From Syngnathus acus (taxonomy: Eukaryota; Chordata; Actinopteri; Syngnathiformes; Syngnathidae), in NCBI RefSeq assembly GCF_901709675.1, contig NC_051089.1, positions 8,555,476-8,619,475 of the forward strand: DNA of 64,000 nucleotides. Reading direction: 5' to 3'. This document shows, piece after piece, positions 13,055-25,902 of the stretch. The stretch's first letter is position 1. Each line of letters starts with the position of its first letter. The notes below the pieces were generated by a model that made no database searches, was not told where the DNA came from, and was given only the letters and a program-made list of their open reading frames with translations. The translations under genes and the position numbers were made by a program.

Positions 13055-16000
13055 GTGAGGATCAACTACCATTTAAACGCAATCAGATGAATGGCGGTCA
13101 AATGCAACTTCTTTAATTGTGCATATTTTTAACCTGCAATTGCCATTTTCGCCAGCACTTTCTCGTCATATTAAGTGCATTCACTATTCTGTTGCACATT
13201 ACATGTATTAGGGTCATTTGTCAGTATTGCTTTGGATCTTCATTGTACTCTAATGGGATCGTCATAATCTTATTATATCGTATTACTGACAACTGCACAC
13301 ATAAGGGTGACTGACTCTCGTGCAATTTCCTTCGTGCGTGTTGCCGCTTGCAGTAAAACCACACTTGTTTTATAAAAGTTAGATTTAGATCTGTGCGCGT
13401 GCTTGGTCGTGTGTGTGTTGTGTCATCGAAATGGATTTATCACCGGACTTCACTGAACTTGCTAAAACGTGTTGCAAAGAGAAAAAAAAAAGAGGCGTGA
13501 ATTTTCCCAACGTAGGCTTACACATTTAGTCACGTGCGAAAATGGCACGTTTTGAGCACTCAATCTTGTGTGAGCGTGTACGCGTGCGTGCGCGCAATGG
13601 AGACGGTGGCAGTGAGCATGCAGTTGAAGTGGCCATTTTCAACAAGTCTGTTTCCTGGTCATTTGCTTTCTTAGTGCCCATTTGTTGATTTGTCAAGACA
13701 TGCATTATAATCTTGGACATTCTCTGCTTGTTCACACTCAAAAAGAAGTCATGAGGCAAATCTAGAACACATGCACCTTTCCGCGATGACAGATTAAAGT
13801 GATAAAGAGCCAATTATGACTAAGAGGGATGGTGCAATTTTGGTAAATGCAGTTTCTGAAGAAAAAGGACAGTTTTGAATCCCTCACGGGTAAATGGCTG
13901 CAGACCAAGGCAACACCTAAATTATTCCCCCGATACTAAGGATATTAATTGATGAATTAATCATTGGGAATTTGGTAATACCTATTTGTCATCCTTCTGC
14001 TGGGAGTTCTTTTTTGATTAAATAATGCTTGTGAGTCAGCTGTGACCATTCGTAGATTGTTAAAATGCATTTGTTAGATTTGACTAGTGTTTCTCGCCCA
14101 CCTCGCAGCCTTACAAGGTTTAAAGTGTTGATCCCAAGAAAGAGTTGATGGTGCTCAACTCATAGTCGTGATATGATCATGTGACCTCAGGTGAGCGAAA
14201 AATCTAAACTGCAGCTACACACCACCGACTATGACCCACTGTGATTCTCTTGGCGTTTTTTTATAGAGGCAAACGTGGACACATATCACACTAAGGGAAT
14301 GTTCAGACAAATAAGATTTCAAGAGGGAGGCGTTCTCATATTGCTTTTTCAGCACCAGGTTGCCTCCTACACTGCTGCATCTTTGAAGGCCCCATGCTCT
14401 AAAATTGCTTCACTCTCTTTGTTGTTATACAGTCTGAATCTTTCCAGATGCCGATAGATTTTTCTCATGCTGTTCTCTGGCAGCCTGCCCACATGACGGT
14501 GTCTTCACATGGCAGGTCTCTCTACTTGTCTACATTCTGCTTCTAAACCTCACATACTCTTTTTGGTATTTACAGGATTTCTGAGCGCAGAGAGGAAAGA
14601 CTGTCAGTTAGTGTGTGAAGCCTTCTGACAGTGCCCACACACAAGTGTTCTCACGAGTCGCTGTGGCTCAAATGACCTCATCCAATGCTATCATGGTGAA
14701 GCACAACGTTATGCTTTTAATTCAATATACTACATGCTAATGATTCAACCAAATACTGTATGTAGTATTTTTGGGTCGATTAGGGGAAAGTTCTTCTTCT
14801 GAACAAATACATTTTAAAACTAGTATTTCTATTTGTACGTTTCCACAAACACAAATTCATTAACGTTATATAAACTATATTACAATATAAGTTCAATCAA
14901 ACTGGAGCAAAATCAAACAGTAGGACTACAATAGAAAATATACAGCCAAAAGGCAAGAACCTACACAAGGATGGCGAGAAGTTACAAAAAGAAGTGAAGT
15001 CAGCCCCAAATGTACATGCTTTGAAATTTCAGACTAAAAACTATTCTCCACCACCATACCTATGATTGACGTCCGAAGCACGTTGAGTTATTTTGTGTAA
15101 GAACTGTGTTATATAAATAAAGCTGCCCTTCCTACAGCAAAACTAAAAAACATTGGTTTCACTGTTTCAATACTTCTGAAGGCGTGTTTAGCTTCCTAAT
15201 TTTCTTAAATCTCTTTGAGGTCATTGCATAAATATTAGGGACAAAAAAATGAGGCAGGTGTTCAGACAGCTGCAGTAGCTGCATTTCCACTAAGATTCAC
15301 AATTTGGCATCGGTCCATGAAAATAGTTTGGTCCTAACAGACATTTGTATTCATGATAGAAAAATGAATAAAGCACTGCTCATTATTATAATGATGTTTA
15401 TGCATATTGGCATAACTGGTCAAAAGGTTGCTGCTAATTTGACACTTGCAATGTAGAAAAAGTTGGTGAATGCATCATTATCCTACCAACTAAAGTGGAT
15501 TTTATCTCAATGTTCAGTTGGATTTGGTGAACTGCAGACTTCTGGAAATCCCAAACAAATCTGTTCCACAACTATAACTCTAGAAATTGTACTAGCTTTA
15601 TTAATCAACAGCACGCAGCCGAGTCAACACACAAACGGAGTTCAAGTCTGCCTCACTGCTCTCCCACAGAACGAGGCGAAATGAGCCAATAATAGGTATT
15701 CTCAGAAAGATACACCAGACAAATTTTATGACACTGTACAGGAACACGTGTCACGCAAGGGAGACAATATTGTCGGTGGCCAATTCTACACAAGAGCAAC
15801 AATTGTCACCCTGTTTTTCCCCAATCACTAGAAATAGGAACCATCTTCCCATATACCCAAGATGATTTTCCTCCTGCTTCTCAACAGTTGTTGCCGGGCA
15901 ACAGTTGAGTCCTGCATATGCAAATTAAATTGTAATAAAACAATATTAAGAGCATTATTTTTTTCATACAAGAATAATTAAATGACAATGCTTGCGAGTC

Positions 16001-19000
16001 CTAGCGGGTGAAGATATGGTACAACCATGGAAACAGTATTAATCGTATTTAATACAGTTTGTTACTGTAGCAGCATAAGTATTGTGTGATTTTGTATTTT
16101 TACACCACCATCATGAATTTGAACTCAAACTTAAGATCGAAAGAATACCAAATCACATTGCCACCTGTAGTGGACGTGTTAAAGGTGGCATTCACAAGTG
16201 ATACATTTAAATCTCCTGATTTTATTTTGTCTGACAGCCAATGCTAAATGAGAGAGCAACTTTAATTATATGTTGTTTTATAGAAACGCTAACTAGAAAT
16301 CTTCTTGAAATGCTGCACAAAAAATTGATTTATGCACATGAAGAAACCATAGCACTTGAGTCTTGATGCAGCTGAGATTTTCATTTTGAAATTATGATCA
16401 TCCGTATGAAGAAATAATACATATTTGAACAGTGTGACTGTGTTTCAAACTATTTTGTACCAGCAGTTTCCTTTGACTTGTTTTAGTCCTCTCACACGAG
16501 AAGCCATGATTCATAAAGGCTTTGATGACTGGCTTTGGTTTGCACTTCACCTGACTGCATGGGTATGAGCACGCCCAGTCTTGGCGTAAACAAATCCACC
16601 ATTATACAATCTCATGCTATCTAAAATAAACATGAAGAAAACACTGTTGGAAAAGCATTTCTCTGAAGTATCTGGTTTACTTTAAGTAAACAGTGTATCA
16701 CAACATGAATCATACAGTTTTACTACTATTTGTGTTTTTGTACAAGCTTTTCACTTTTGTATCAATACATGCTGTGAAGATGACAAGTCATTTGTTGTTT
16801 TGCAAAATATATAATACAGAATATATGAAGTTCATTTTGCAGGGATTTTACACTCCAGGGGATAATTGAGAGACTAGCTAATCCTTATTAATCTTATTAA
16901 GGACTTAAATTCACCACAAATATGAATGGATGTGCCTGTTGAACAGCAGGATCATTTTTATTTGGAAAATAAAAAGGTGAGCTACCCACTGGGAAAATCA
17001 CTCTGTGAATGTTATCAATCGAAACCTATTATTAGCAACCTAACACAAACGATAATCAGCAGAATTCATCTTCTCACATAATATTGCAAGGCTGTGTCCG
17101 CAAGTCTCAATGCAAAACGCTTCATGGGCCAATGGAAAAAGTAACCCACTGTATATCAGTCTCACTCACAAACAAGAAAGTCAGAAATACAAACACTGAG
17201 GATACTACCAAAAAGAACATGACTGGATCAAGTGGGTCACTGCCCCCCTAGTAGAATCATTTCACAAGAGTATGTCATTAAAACAGAAGTGGTTGTCTTT
17301 TGTTCCAACCTCTGTCACTGTTCTTTGTCTTCTGCAGATGTGTCAGTGAGTCTACTGTCACTGGTGGTGACAGCCTGTGGCTTGGCTCTATTTGGGGTCT
17401 CCCTTTTTGTATCTTGGAAGCTCTGCTGGATACCATGGAGAGAGCGTGGTCTCTCCCCCACTACCAAGGAGCCCCACGGGGGTCACCTCAACCCAGCCAT
17501 GAGCCCTTTGCGCTCACAGCCCCTTCAGAGGCAGCCGGTTTACACGGCCGTGGACCCCCCGGCCCACACCCGCCGTGAGTCGTCCCAGTGCTCCATCGCC
17601 AAGGAGCCAACACCAATGGCGTCAGTTGTATCTGTGGAGGCTCCGGTAACTCCCGTATCACCGCCTCCTGTCGCCCTGGGTCCTCCGGAGGCAGCCATGA
17701 AGATCAGTCACACATCTCCGGACATTCCACTAGATGCCCAGGAAAAAAGTCGAGAAAACGGGGTTCATACTAACCCTCGGATTCAGAGGCAAACTACGGA
17801 ACCCTCACCCACCGGGTACTCCATGTCGGAAATTGGGTCAGTTATTTTAGCAGTTTTCGTTTGTAAGCAATTAATGTCTTATGTTACTGGTTCTCAATAA
17901 TTCTGATGATATTCTTTGTCCACAGACAGGGCTCAATACGCCGACATATGAACCTGTCGAACCCCGATTTCAACGTGGCCCAGTTTCAAAGGCAGGACTC
18001 ACTCACTGGGATGGGACTGGGCCTCGGGCGCCTCAAACCTGAGCTCTACAAACAACGGTCTCTAGAAGGAGACGATGGAAGTCACAGAGGCAGGGGTTGT
18101 GGGTGTCTCCACTTCATCCTCAAGTTTGACTGTGACCTGGAGCAGTTGATTGTTAAGATCCACAAAGCAGAGGACCTCCCAGCCAAGGATTTCTCTGGAA
18201 CCTCTGATCCTTACGTCAAGATCTACCTGCTGCCTGACCGGATGACCAAGCATCAGACCAAGGTGCACCGTAAAACGCTAAACCCCGTGTTTGATGAGGT
18301 CTTTTTGTTTCCTGTGGCCTACTCAGAGCTTCCCACACGCAAGCTGCACTTCAGCGTCTATGACTTCGACCGATTTTCACGGCATGACATTATTGGCCAA
18401 GTGGTTGTGGACAACTTCCTGGATCTGGCAGATTTCCCACGGGAGACAAAACTCTGCCGGGAAATCAAATACGTCTCCACAGTGAGTAATTAAACCCTTT
18501 CAAAATGAGGCAGCTTTAGACATACCAATTTATCTTTTCATTGAGATTTGAAAATCTCAAACGAATGACCATTACAGCCAAAATCTTTTAAATACATAAT
18601 ATCTCTTGAGGCTGCTCAGAAAAGTCAACAATAAATGCAGTTATGAAAAATGATCTCATTTAAGAAATTACTGTGATAAGATTTACAATTTGAAATCATT
18701 TCTGTGTCTAAGAACTCAAGTTTGAACTCGTAAGGTTGGGGGAAAAAATTAAACCCCAATGACACTGAGATGTAGAAATTGATCATCAAACAACAATGGA
18801 GGTGAACCCAAACATCGCAAATTAAAAGACCCTTCACGTCATTTTTTTATCTGCATCTTGATTTTTGTATTAATATTAATATCTACATTATAAAAAATGA
18901 AAATCATATCTAATCAATTACGGTCTGTTTTCTATGCATTATATTTTCAATACCTCATTTCTACTAGTGTATATGTAAATTGGATTCTTCAAACAATTAG

Positions 19001-22000
19001 ATATCTGAAGAACAAGACCAATCACACAAAGACCAGAGGAAGCAATGGGGCTCTGTAAAGAGGTCATTAGCAATTTCTTAAACACACCTTCTTGTGGTTG
19101 CTTTGTCTCACTGGAAGAAAAAGAAGTAAAAACCACTTTGTGTAATTGCAAGGTCGCATTCATTGAAATTACAACCTTTAGCTGAAGCAATCACACTCCA
19201 CAGTGCAATGGCTGAATAGAATGTCACAAAAAGACAGTGGGTGCATTTTGTATTCACAGAGGGAGCTGTTGCTGGTTCGGAAGAGCCAGTCAAATATTTT
19301 CGCTTGCTTAATTGGGCCAGAACAATCAGTAAGCAGTTGGGGCAATGAGCCTGGTATTTTTTTCCTGCCTCCTCTTTTCCGCAGTTGGGAATGCAATCAC
19401 GAGCTTGTGACAAAATGGGAATGATTTATCAATAATGTAAATTTGGTCATTTCTGTTTTTGGTCATTTTGTACAAAACGCTCGGTGAACTATCCAAAGCA
19501 GACTGTGTGCTCAAGGCAATTATATTTAAGCATTTGCTTACATACTGTATTGGGCTGTTGATGCAGATTTTACATTTTGCAAGTGAAGCCGGTGATTTTA
19601 TGGTCTCTTATTCATCTGAATGCCATTATGACTCGCATTACAGCTGGCCTCCAAAAAAATGCTGTTTCTTGCAGAGTGCCTCAAAATATAACCTGCACAC
19701 TGTCAACTTTGAGTGTGCTTTATCCAGACAGTACACAAACATACAACGCATGCATTCATGTTTGCGCACAGAGAGGCAGCGTCAGTAAGGTTGAGAAATT
19801 AAATGAGCACAGATGGGTGTCTGTGTCAGCGACATTTGTCATCTTCAATTTTCTAACATTACTTTGCGGTGGCAGCTGAGTTTTACCCCTGGTGGTCTCA
19901 CATCTCGTATTTGATTTCTATTAACCTATTGTGGTTTGAAATGTCAATAATATAAAATCGGACCTATTGAATTATTTTGCGTATTCGCTTGGAGAGAATT
20001 TAGAGGGTAATCGCCGCATCAATATTTCCTGTGACGCCGAGTCGCTGACCATATTGTGTGTTTCATTGCCAGATTTTACAATCTGTTACTGCAGCGTAAT
20101 TGGGGAATACATACACTGAAGCACTGTTTCATTCATATGATAAATACACTCAGGTGCTCATCTCAGCAAGAAAATAAAAGTAAATACAAGTACAATGAAA
20201 ACAAACTGCTTTGTTTTGCACAGAACATGACATTTCAATTTTTTTTATTACTACTTATTTTGCTACATTTTGGGTAAAGGTGGTGGCTATTATTTCCAGA
20301 CACCCATTTAATAAATAAAACTTAAAATTCGAGCAGGTTTTATATACTTTTGTAGCTAACTATCATTTTCATTCATTGCAGCATCTATAGGGCTTTCTTC
20401 TAATTATAGACCTCGTTAACTCTGACACTCAAATGTGGCATCTGTGAAGAAGGATCATAATGATGATGAAAAGAGAGAACCAAATACAATGAAAGATGCT
20501 GATATAGATTTTTCTACATACAATAACGATTAACAAGGCTTTTAATGTGCTGCGATCATTCTGTGGAGGTATTTAACAAAGGGTCATGAATAATGAAAGG
20601 TTATTATATATTCTTAAGAGCAAGTGCCTTCTATTCTTTTTGCATCTTAACAAAGAAGATACTAGATTTTTTGCCTGCCTCCTCCGAGTGCCCGCGTGAT
20701 TAACCACAGTGATACTTTGGCTGAGACTCAAACACCTGGCCATGCTTTCCTGAGCTCCAAGTGTTGTTTGTCTGTATGGCTTCTTGAATAGCACACTTGC
20801 ACAGGTGGAATCCCACCTCAAAAATGGCTCATCACATATAACAACTATGATTATGTGAAGCAGTTCAAACCAAATCAGACAAGATTTTCTCTCTAGACGT
20901 ATTTTTGTTCTCCTTCTCACCTCTTCTCAGAGTTATTTTAAGAGCAAGTGATAAGTGTGCTTCTGCCTTTCTCCATTCTAGCATACTAGGTCTCCATCTG
21001 TGCAGAAACAAGAGCATGACTTAATTAAAGCACATTCTTAGCCATTGAAGCCCATGCCATAAAAAGACTAGTGAAAAAGTAATGACCATTAATTTTCCTG
21101 CATGTAATATTAATTCTATGAGTAGTTAAATGTGATTTGATATCTTTTAGGATAACGTGGACTTGGGTGATCTCATGTTTTCTCTGTGTTACTTGCCAAC
21201 TGCCGGAAGACTGACCATCACAATGATAAAGGCTCGCAATCTGAAGGCCATGGACATTACCGGTGCATCTGGTAATTAGAAGTCTAAATCTGTTAAGGGT
21301 GCTGAATCTGTTTCATTATGGACTGTTTATTTATTTTTTTACCCCCACCGCTCCAGATCCCTACGTGAAGGTTTCGCTCATGTGTGACGGTCGCAGATTG
21401 AAGAAGCGGAAAACTTCCACAAAGAGGAACACTTTGAATCCTGTCTATAATGAGGCCATTGTTTTCGATGTTCCCCCTGAGAATATAGAGCAGATCAGCC
21501 TGTTGATTGCCGTGATGGATTATGACCGGTGAGAAATGTCAATTCTTACTCTTGTTTGGACGACGGCAAACTTTGGCTATTGCACAACTTGTTGACCTGC
21601 TTTTATTGTTAGTCACTTTCAACATTGTATACTTCACTGGAGTTGTTGACTTTACAGTGTGTCTTGTCTTTCCTCCTGTGCGGACAGAGTCGGTCATAAC
21701 GAGGTCATCGGTGTGTGTCGGGTTGGCAACGATGCAGATAACCTCGGTCGGGACCACTGGAGTGAAATGCTCACGTATCCCCGAAAACCTGTCGCCCACT
21801 GGCATCCTCTTGTGGAGGTGATGATTTTATTAAAATGTGTCTGTTATGTGTGTCTATGTACATAAATAGGAGGATTCACAAATTCAATATTGATGGTACA
21901 ATGAACGTGAAAAATTCCATTGACCCAAAAGGGTGAGAATGGTGACAAGATTTGTACAGAAACTTGGATGGCAACCCATCATTATGGAGAACATAAATCA

Positions 22001-24388
22001 CAAATGCTCAGCCCACAGGGATCAGACTGTCAAAGTAAAATATGCTGTAGTGTCAGAATGTGTGGTCTCAACTACAAGTCATTAGTCATCCAGTAGGACA
22101 ACGACCCATAACACTCTCTCGGACTAAAATGGCTAACAACAAAACTGAATATTCTGAAATGGCGTGTGCAACAAAATGATCAATCCAGCCATTCATTTTC
22201 TCTGTTTTGTATTTTCGAATAATACTGTTGGACCACAAAACTGGTTGACAACCATTAATTAATCTTTAACACTATTGTAAGTGACTACTATTGTGTCAGA
22301 TTTACAAAAAACAATTCTGGTCCTTGATCATTTGTGTTTATTTCTTAATTTGTCGAGTGGCAACAATTAAATGTAAACCTAAGCGTGTAATAGTGCTTAA
22401 TTTCGATTGACACTGTCAAGGAGGTATTCATCTAACAATTCTGTACTGCATATGCTTGTCACAATTGTACTGTCACTTAGTGAGAGCCTTTTTCTATTCG
22501 CACATGACTTTAACAAGACACCAATGCCAACATGAGTACAAATCATAATTAGCCTTTCTATTTACATTTCAAAGTCTGGCTTTAATGATAAACAAATGCA
22601 TACATTACTATAGGACAGGGAATTGCAGACTTTTAGTCTTTGTAAAAGTAGATTTTTGCCCCTTATTCATTATTCTGTTGGTGCACCTCATGAAGTGGCC
22701 ACTGAGTCCTTATTGGCAATGTGCCGAAAATGTCCAAGTAAAACAAATTGGAGCCTGGGCTCAGTGGACGTATTTTGGAGTGTAACCTTGTGGAAACCAG
22801 GTTCAAGTGTTTTGGCTCTGGGGAGACAGCTTGAAGTGGAGCGAGTGAAAAAGCTGTCTTTCTCTCTCTGCCAGGCTTGGCTTTAATTCCAGAGCCCATG
22901 CCTTTGAATTAATTATCAACAAAATCTAGGAAGTCTTTTGTCAGAGGTAAGAGAGGGAGGGCATTAAGAGAATTCATCACCTCATTAACTCCTTTATGAG
23001 AAAGGGTACACTGCTGGCCAAATTCTATTGTCACTGTGAATGGTGGCAAGTGGACCCAAATATTTTATTTCTTAACTACAACTTTCAATTGAAGAATTTG
23101 CTCAGAGAGACTTTGACTAATCTGAAAAGTGGCAAAAACTATGGACCAAAGACTATTATAATGGTTGGTATGTCACATCATATCATTGTGAAGAAGATGC
23201 ACATACACCAAACCCCAAACCCACCAAACCACTTTTGACAGTCACTTGAATATGAGGGCAACAATTATTCTTGACCTTTGTTTTTAAAACTATTTATCCA
23301 TTGACATAGTTATTGGAATATGCAATATTATGATCAATCTTTGTCTCTTACCAGTCATTCGATAAAAAATGGAATTTAAATAGCTGAACTTGAAAGAGGC
23401 AACAAAAACATCTAACAAAAATTGTGCTAAACAGGCAAACACGGTGTGACCAAAAAAAAACAGGGAAGGGGAAAGGCAAAAGGGCAATTGAGCAAATGAA
23501 GTGAGCTCAGTGAAACGAGTTGAGAGCATGCATGCTCCTAACATCATTAATAACTTCTCATGTTTTGTTCTTATCAAAAGGCTCCCTACTTTCTTCCTGG
23601 CTTGTACCAGTTACGTCATTTTAAATTGTTATCAGCATTCTTATTTTAAATAGCGCAGTGGGAAACTAATGAGAAGGAAAAGGGAAGACAAAGCCCTGTC
23701 ATGATTTTGGCCTCAGGCGAGAAGAGATGGATTTTCCTGCACTGGAAACACAATCAACTTTCTCTGGTCAGGTTATATGGCTGTTAATAGAAAAAAAGTA
23801 TGTCAATTTTTCTTCCATAGTTAATCTTTGTTTGAAAGTAGGAAAATCTGAACGACAGTATATAATCTCAACATTTCAACAGCCTCTCTGTCAAAAAGGA
23901 TGGAGGGTGGATTTGCGGTAATGCAGCAACTAACCACCGGGTTGCAGTAAGGATCCTTTGACTTGAATTTTGTTGACCTCAACAGTGGCCTTGCTGTGCA
24001 TTCTGTGATCTTGTTCAATTATAAGCCCACTAAAAGATGTGACAACTGAGTAAACTTAGGATATAGTTAATAACAGTTTTTAAAGTAATTTAAAACCTTG
24101 TGGCCAAATTGTGTTTAATGGACATCTACACTACTTTATTTCATATCGTTTCTTGTAACATTGTGTTAAATGTTGCTCTCATTTTCCCCAGTTTGGGTTT
24201 TTGGAGTTTCGCTTGAAGGTCTGCTTTTTTCAGTGTCAAGTGTTATCTTCGGGGAGTCACTGTCTTTGCCTGTGATTACCACAAAACTTAAGGTTTTCAT
24301 ACTGTGCTTGTTTTTGCAGTACCAGGGTACCACAGGTAGTAGCCAGGGAGGATCCTGTAATTCTCTGAAGGCCCCCATTTCCCCATAA
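12907..24388 (+). CDS. syt9: synaptotagmin-9 gene (7 coding exons)
   Basis: This entry spans the whole coding region: 12907-13054, 17338-17815, 17926-18481, 21151-21271, 21357-21528, 21688-21817 and 24320-24388. The phases close over 1,674 coding bases, giving about 557 residues (human SYT9 is about 491). Order of parts: three cysteines near the N terminus (C10, C21, C31) that form disulfide-linked dimers in the SYT3/6/9/10 group, one membrane segment (about 53-76), a Pro/Ser-rich linker (about 85-205), C2A (about 268-390) and C2B (about 398-530), then a short spliced tail. All five C2A calcium-binding Asp are present (297, 303, 355, 357, 363). C2B has D429, D435, D489 and D491, with E497 at the fifth site. 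Paralogue choice rests on the exon 1 start (MPG..) and the [19 protein letters not shown] segment, which match SYT9 better than SYT3, 6 or 10. The role is Ca2+-triggered vesicle exocytosis. The longer introns (13055-17337, 18482-21150, 21818-24319) show no further gene. Confidence 0.93.
17338..17815 (+). CDS. syt9: syt9 exon 2 (membrane segment and linker)
   Basis: The acceptor is TTCTGCAG. The codon split across intron 1 gives Asp50, followed by [19 protein letters not shown] and [14 protein letters not shown]: a transmembrane helix with a cytosolic basic/cysteine edge. The linker is rich in Pro and Ser and contains [17 protein letters not shown] and IQRQTTEPS, conserved in the SYT6/9/10 group. 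Two phase-2 donors are possible. Ending at 17815 (GG|GTACTC) gives a length closer to human SYT9. Ending at 17836 (GG|GTCAGT) has the better donor and adds seven residues. I chose the first on length, with low certainty. Confidence 0.82.
17926..18481 (+). CDS. syt9: syt9 exon 3 (linker end and C2A domain)
   Basis: The acceptor is TTTGTCCACAG. The exon opens with [16 protein letters not shown] and [15 protein letters not shown]9-like linker blocks, then encodes the whole C2A domain. Calcium loop 1 reads [16 protein letters not shown] and loop 3 reads [10 protein letters not shown], with all five Asp ligands kept. It ends ..KYVST before GTGAGT at 18482, phase 0. An insertion of GLGL in the pre-C2A linker is small and tolerable. 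Confidence 0.95.
21151..21271 (+). CDS. syt9: syt9 exon 4 (C2B, first part)
   Basis: The acceptor is ATCTTTTAG. The exon encodes [19 protein letters not shown] and the start of calcium loop 1 of C2B ([11 protein letters not shown]). It ends in phase 1 at G|GTAATT, and the split codon gives the loop Asp435. Confidence 0.95.
21357..21528 (+). CDS. syt9: syt9 exon 5 (C2B, polybasic strand)
   Basis: The acceptor is ACCGCTCCAG. The exon encodes [19 protein letters not shown], whose basic run (about 447-453) is the PIP2 and effector-binding strand of C2B, then [19 protein letters not shown] and the loop 3 segment MDYDR. It ends in phase 2 at CG|GTGAGA. Confidence 0.95.
21688..21817 (+). CDS. syt9: syt9 exon 6 (C2B, end)
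   Basis: The acceptor is GTGCGGACAG. The exon encodes [16 protein letters not shown], then [20 protein letters not shown] and the C-terminal WHPL motif typical of synaptotagmin C2B. The donor after GTGGAG is GTGATG, phase 0. If this donor were skipped, translation would run into the intron for 15 more codons and stop at 21865. Confidence 0.92.
24320..24388 (+). CDS. syt9: syt9 exon 7 (terminal exon, short C-terminal tail)
   Basis: After TTTTTGCAG the phase-0 frame adds [20 protein letters not shown], two more residues and TAA at 24386-24388. Human SYT9 ends almost at once after its C2B domain (..LVEKR as I recall it), so this 22-residue Ser/Gly-rich tail is longer. It depends on a single splice acceptor, but phase and acceptor quality support it. 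Confidence 0.72.
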   Translation, partial: YQGTTGSSQGGSCNSLKAPISP

Positions 24389-25820
24389 CCCAGAATAACA
24401 TTTTACATAACATCTCGACTGGCCCTCGGCTCAGCCTCGTGCTTCTGTGGATTACCGCACAAGAAAAGAATGGTGCGGCCATCCAATTTCAGCATGGAGA
24501 GACACAACTGGATCAGTTGCATGTTGAATGATCACATTGATGGATGTTTTCGGTTTTATAATGTTCTATGAGTTCTATGAGGCATACGAAGACACTTAAC
24601 GTCTGTCTTGCCGGGTTTACATAAGTTGCCGTTTTTGCATTGTCTTGTTATTTGTCCTAATCGGAGGTGGGTCTGTAATTGCACAATGTTCTTTACAACC
24701 AGTCGAACTGCCATTTTCCTATCTCATTTGGTGCATGAGGTCTTGCTTGTTGGGATATCTCCCCTCGTTTGTCTGTTTGTTTGTTTGTCTGTTTGTGTGT
24801 TTGTTGACAACGTAGTGGAAGTTGATTTCTCAAGAAAGTGTTTGTCAGTGAAGAAAAAACTTAAATATTGTCAATAAATATGATTAAATCAAAAATAGCC
24901 ATTGTCAATCCAATATACCAGCATATTTGTTTTCCATCCATACATTTGTTTTTTCATTCCTGGACTCGTTGAAAACTCACGCGTGCTTATATTACCATCA
25001 TAGCAGATTTAAGAATCTGACTAAGGCCCACATTTAAAAAAAAAAAAAGATGTATAAAGGAAACAATTCAATAGTTTTATTTAAGATGGACTTTGTGATT
25101 AGAACGTGACAATATTACGTGCTTACATCTTCAATAAGAGGATCGTTTAAGGAAGTCTTTATAACATTGGCTGGGAATTTAAAAGAAAATTTGTAAATAA
25201 CCATTCATTGTGGCACTAATAGTACAAATGAAATATTGTGATTAACAATCATAAATTGTTTTTATATATGTGACTGTTCCAAAGTATGCTTTCTCGATGG
25301 TGATAGCTGCTTGCGGAAGTAGATTGTGAAATTCCAAAGATTTATTTCAAAACTAAACACATCACACAATACACACTCATAACTGCTCCTTGCAATGCGC
25401 CGTCAGATGAATTTCAGCCCTGGCACTATGGACGCAATCAAATATGTTATTCATAATCTGTCAAGATGTTGTCCAACTAAAAAAAAAATCATTGCCTCAT
25501 GAAGGACTTGTGTTAATGGTTTTCTTCTGCATGCAAACATGAAATGGTTGAAGGTGAGCCCATTGTTGGTCTGAACATAATAGCATTTATTTTCCCATTG
25601 TAATCACTTCAAGGATGACTGCATTGGATTGGACATCAAAGCATTTTTATTTTCCCTCCAGTTCCTAGTCATGTGGCCTGTTCTTTTCTTGACCTAAAAT
25701 GTTTTGAGATTGCCACGTCTCTCTACTGTGCCTATATGGATGTCATTTTTAGGCTAGTGCTGTTCTGTTTTACCTGTTGAACGGAGAGCAGTTACAATAA
25801 AGCATTGTAATTGCAATCAA
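24389..25820 (+). other. syt9: probable syt9 3' UTR
   Basis: The AT-rich sequence after the stop codon has no supportable open frame. It contains a (GTTT/GTCT)n stretch near 24765-24805 and two AATAAA signals, at 24873-24878 and 25796-25801. The second precedes a T-rich stretch and is the better candidate for the main end. The exact cleavage site is not visible. Confidence 0.5.
25796..25801 (+). terminator. syt9: candidate syt9 poly(A) signal
   Basis: The canonical AATAAA hexamer sits about 1.4 kb past the stop, followed within about 35 bases by a T-rich element (TTCTTTTTTATTC). A weaker alternative AATAAA is at 24873. Confidence 0.45.
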
Positions 25821-25886
25821 ATGACTGATTCTTTTTTATTCACAGGCACATCCTCGGATAGCATACATTACACTACTGGCAGAACT

Positions 25887-25902
25887 GGGGGGGGGGGGGG
25901 GG
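25887..25902 (+). repeat. G16 homopolymer run
   Basis: Sixteen consecutive G residues interrupt AT-rich DNA about 85 bases beyond the candidate syt9 poly(A) signal. Such a run can form G-quadruplex structures and is prone to sequencing length errors. Confidence 0.85.

Noticed and set aside
13055-13116. Extension of syt9 exon 1 past the donor to the stop at 13114
   Set aside because: Homology to SYT9 ends at the donor, and the split codon matches exon 2.
17837-17905. Extension of syt9 exon 2 to the stop codon at 17898
   Set aside because: Read-through would lose both C2 domains. The conserved exon 3 in matching phase shows the intron is spliced.
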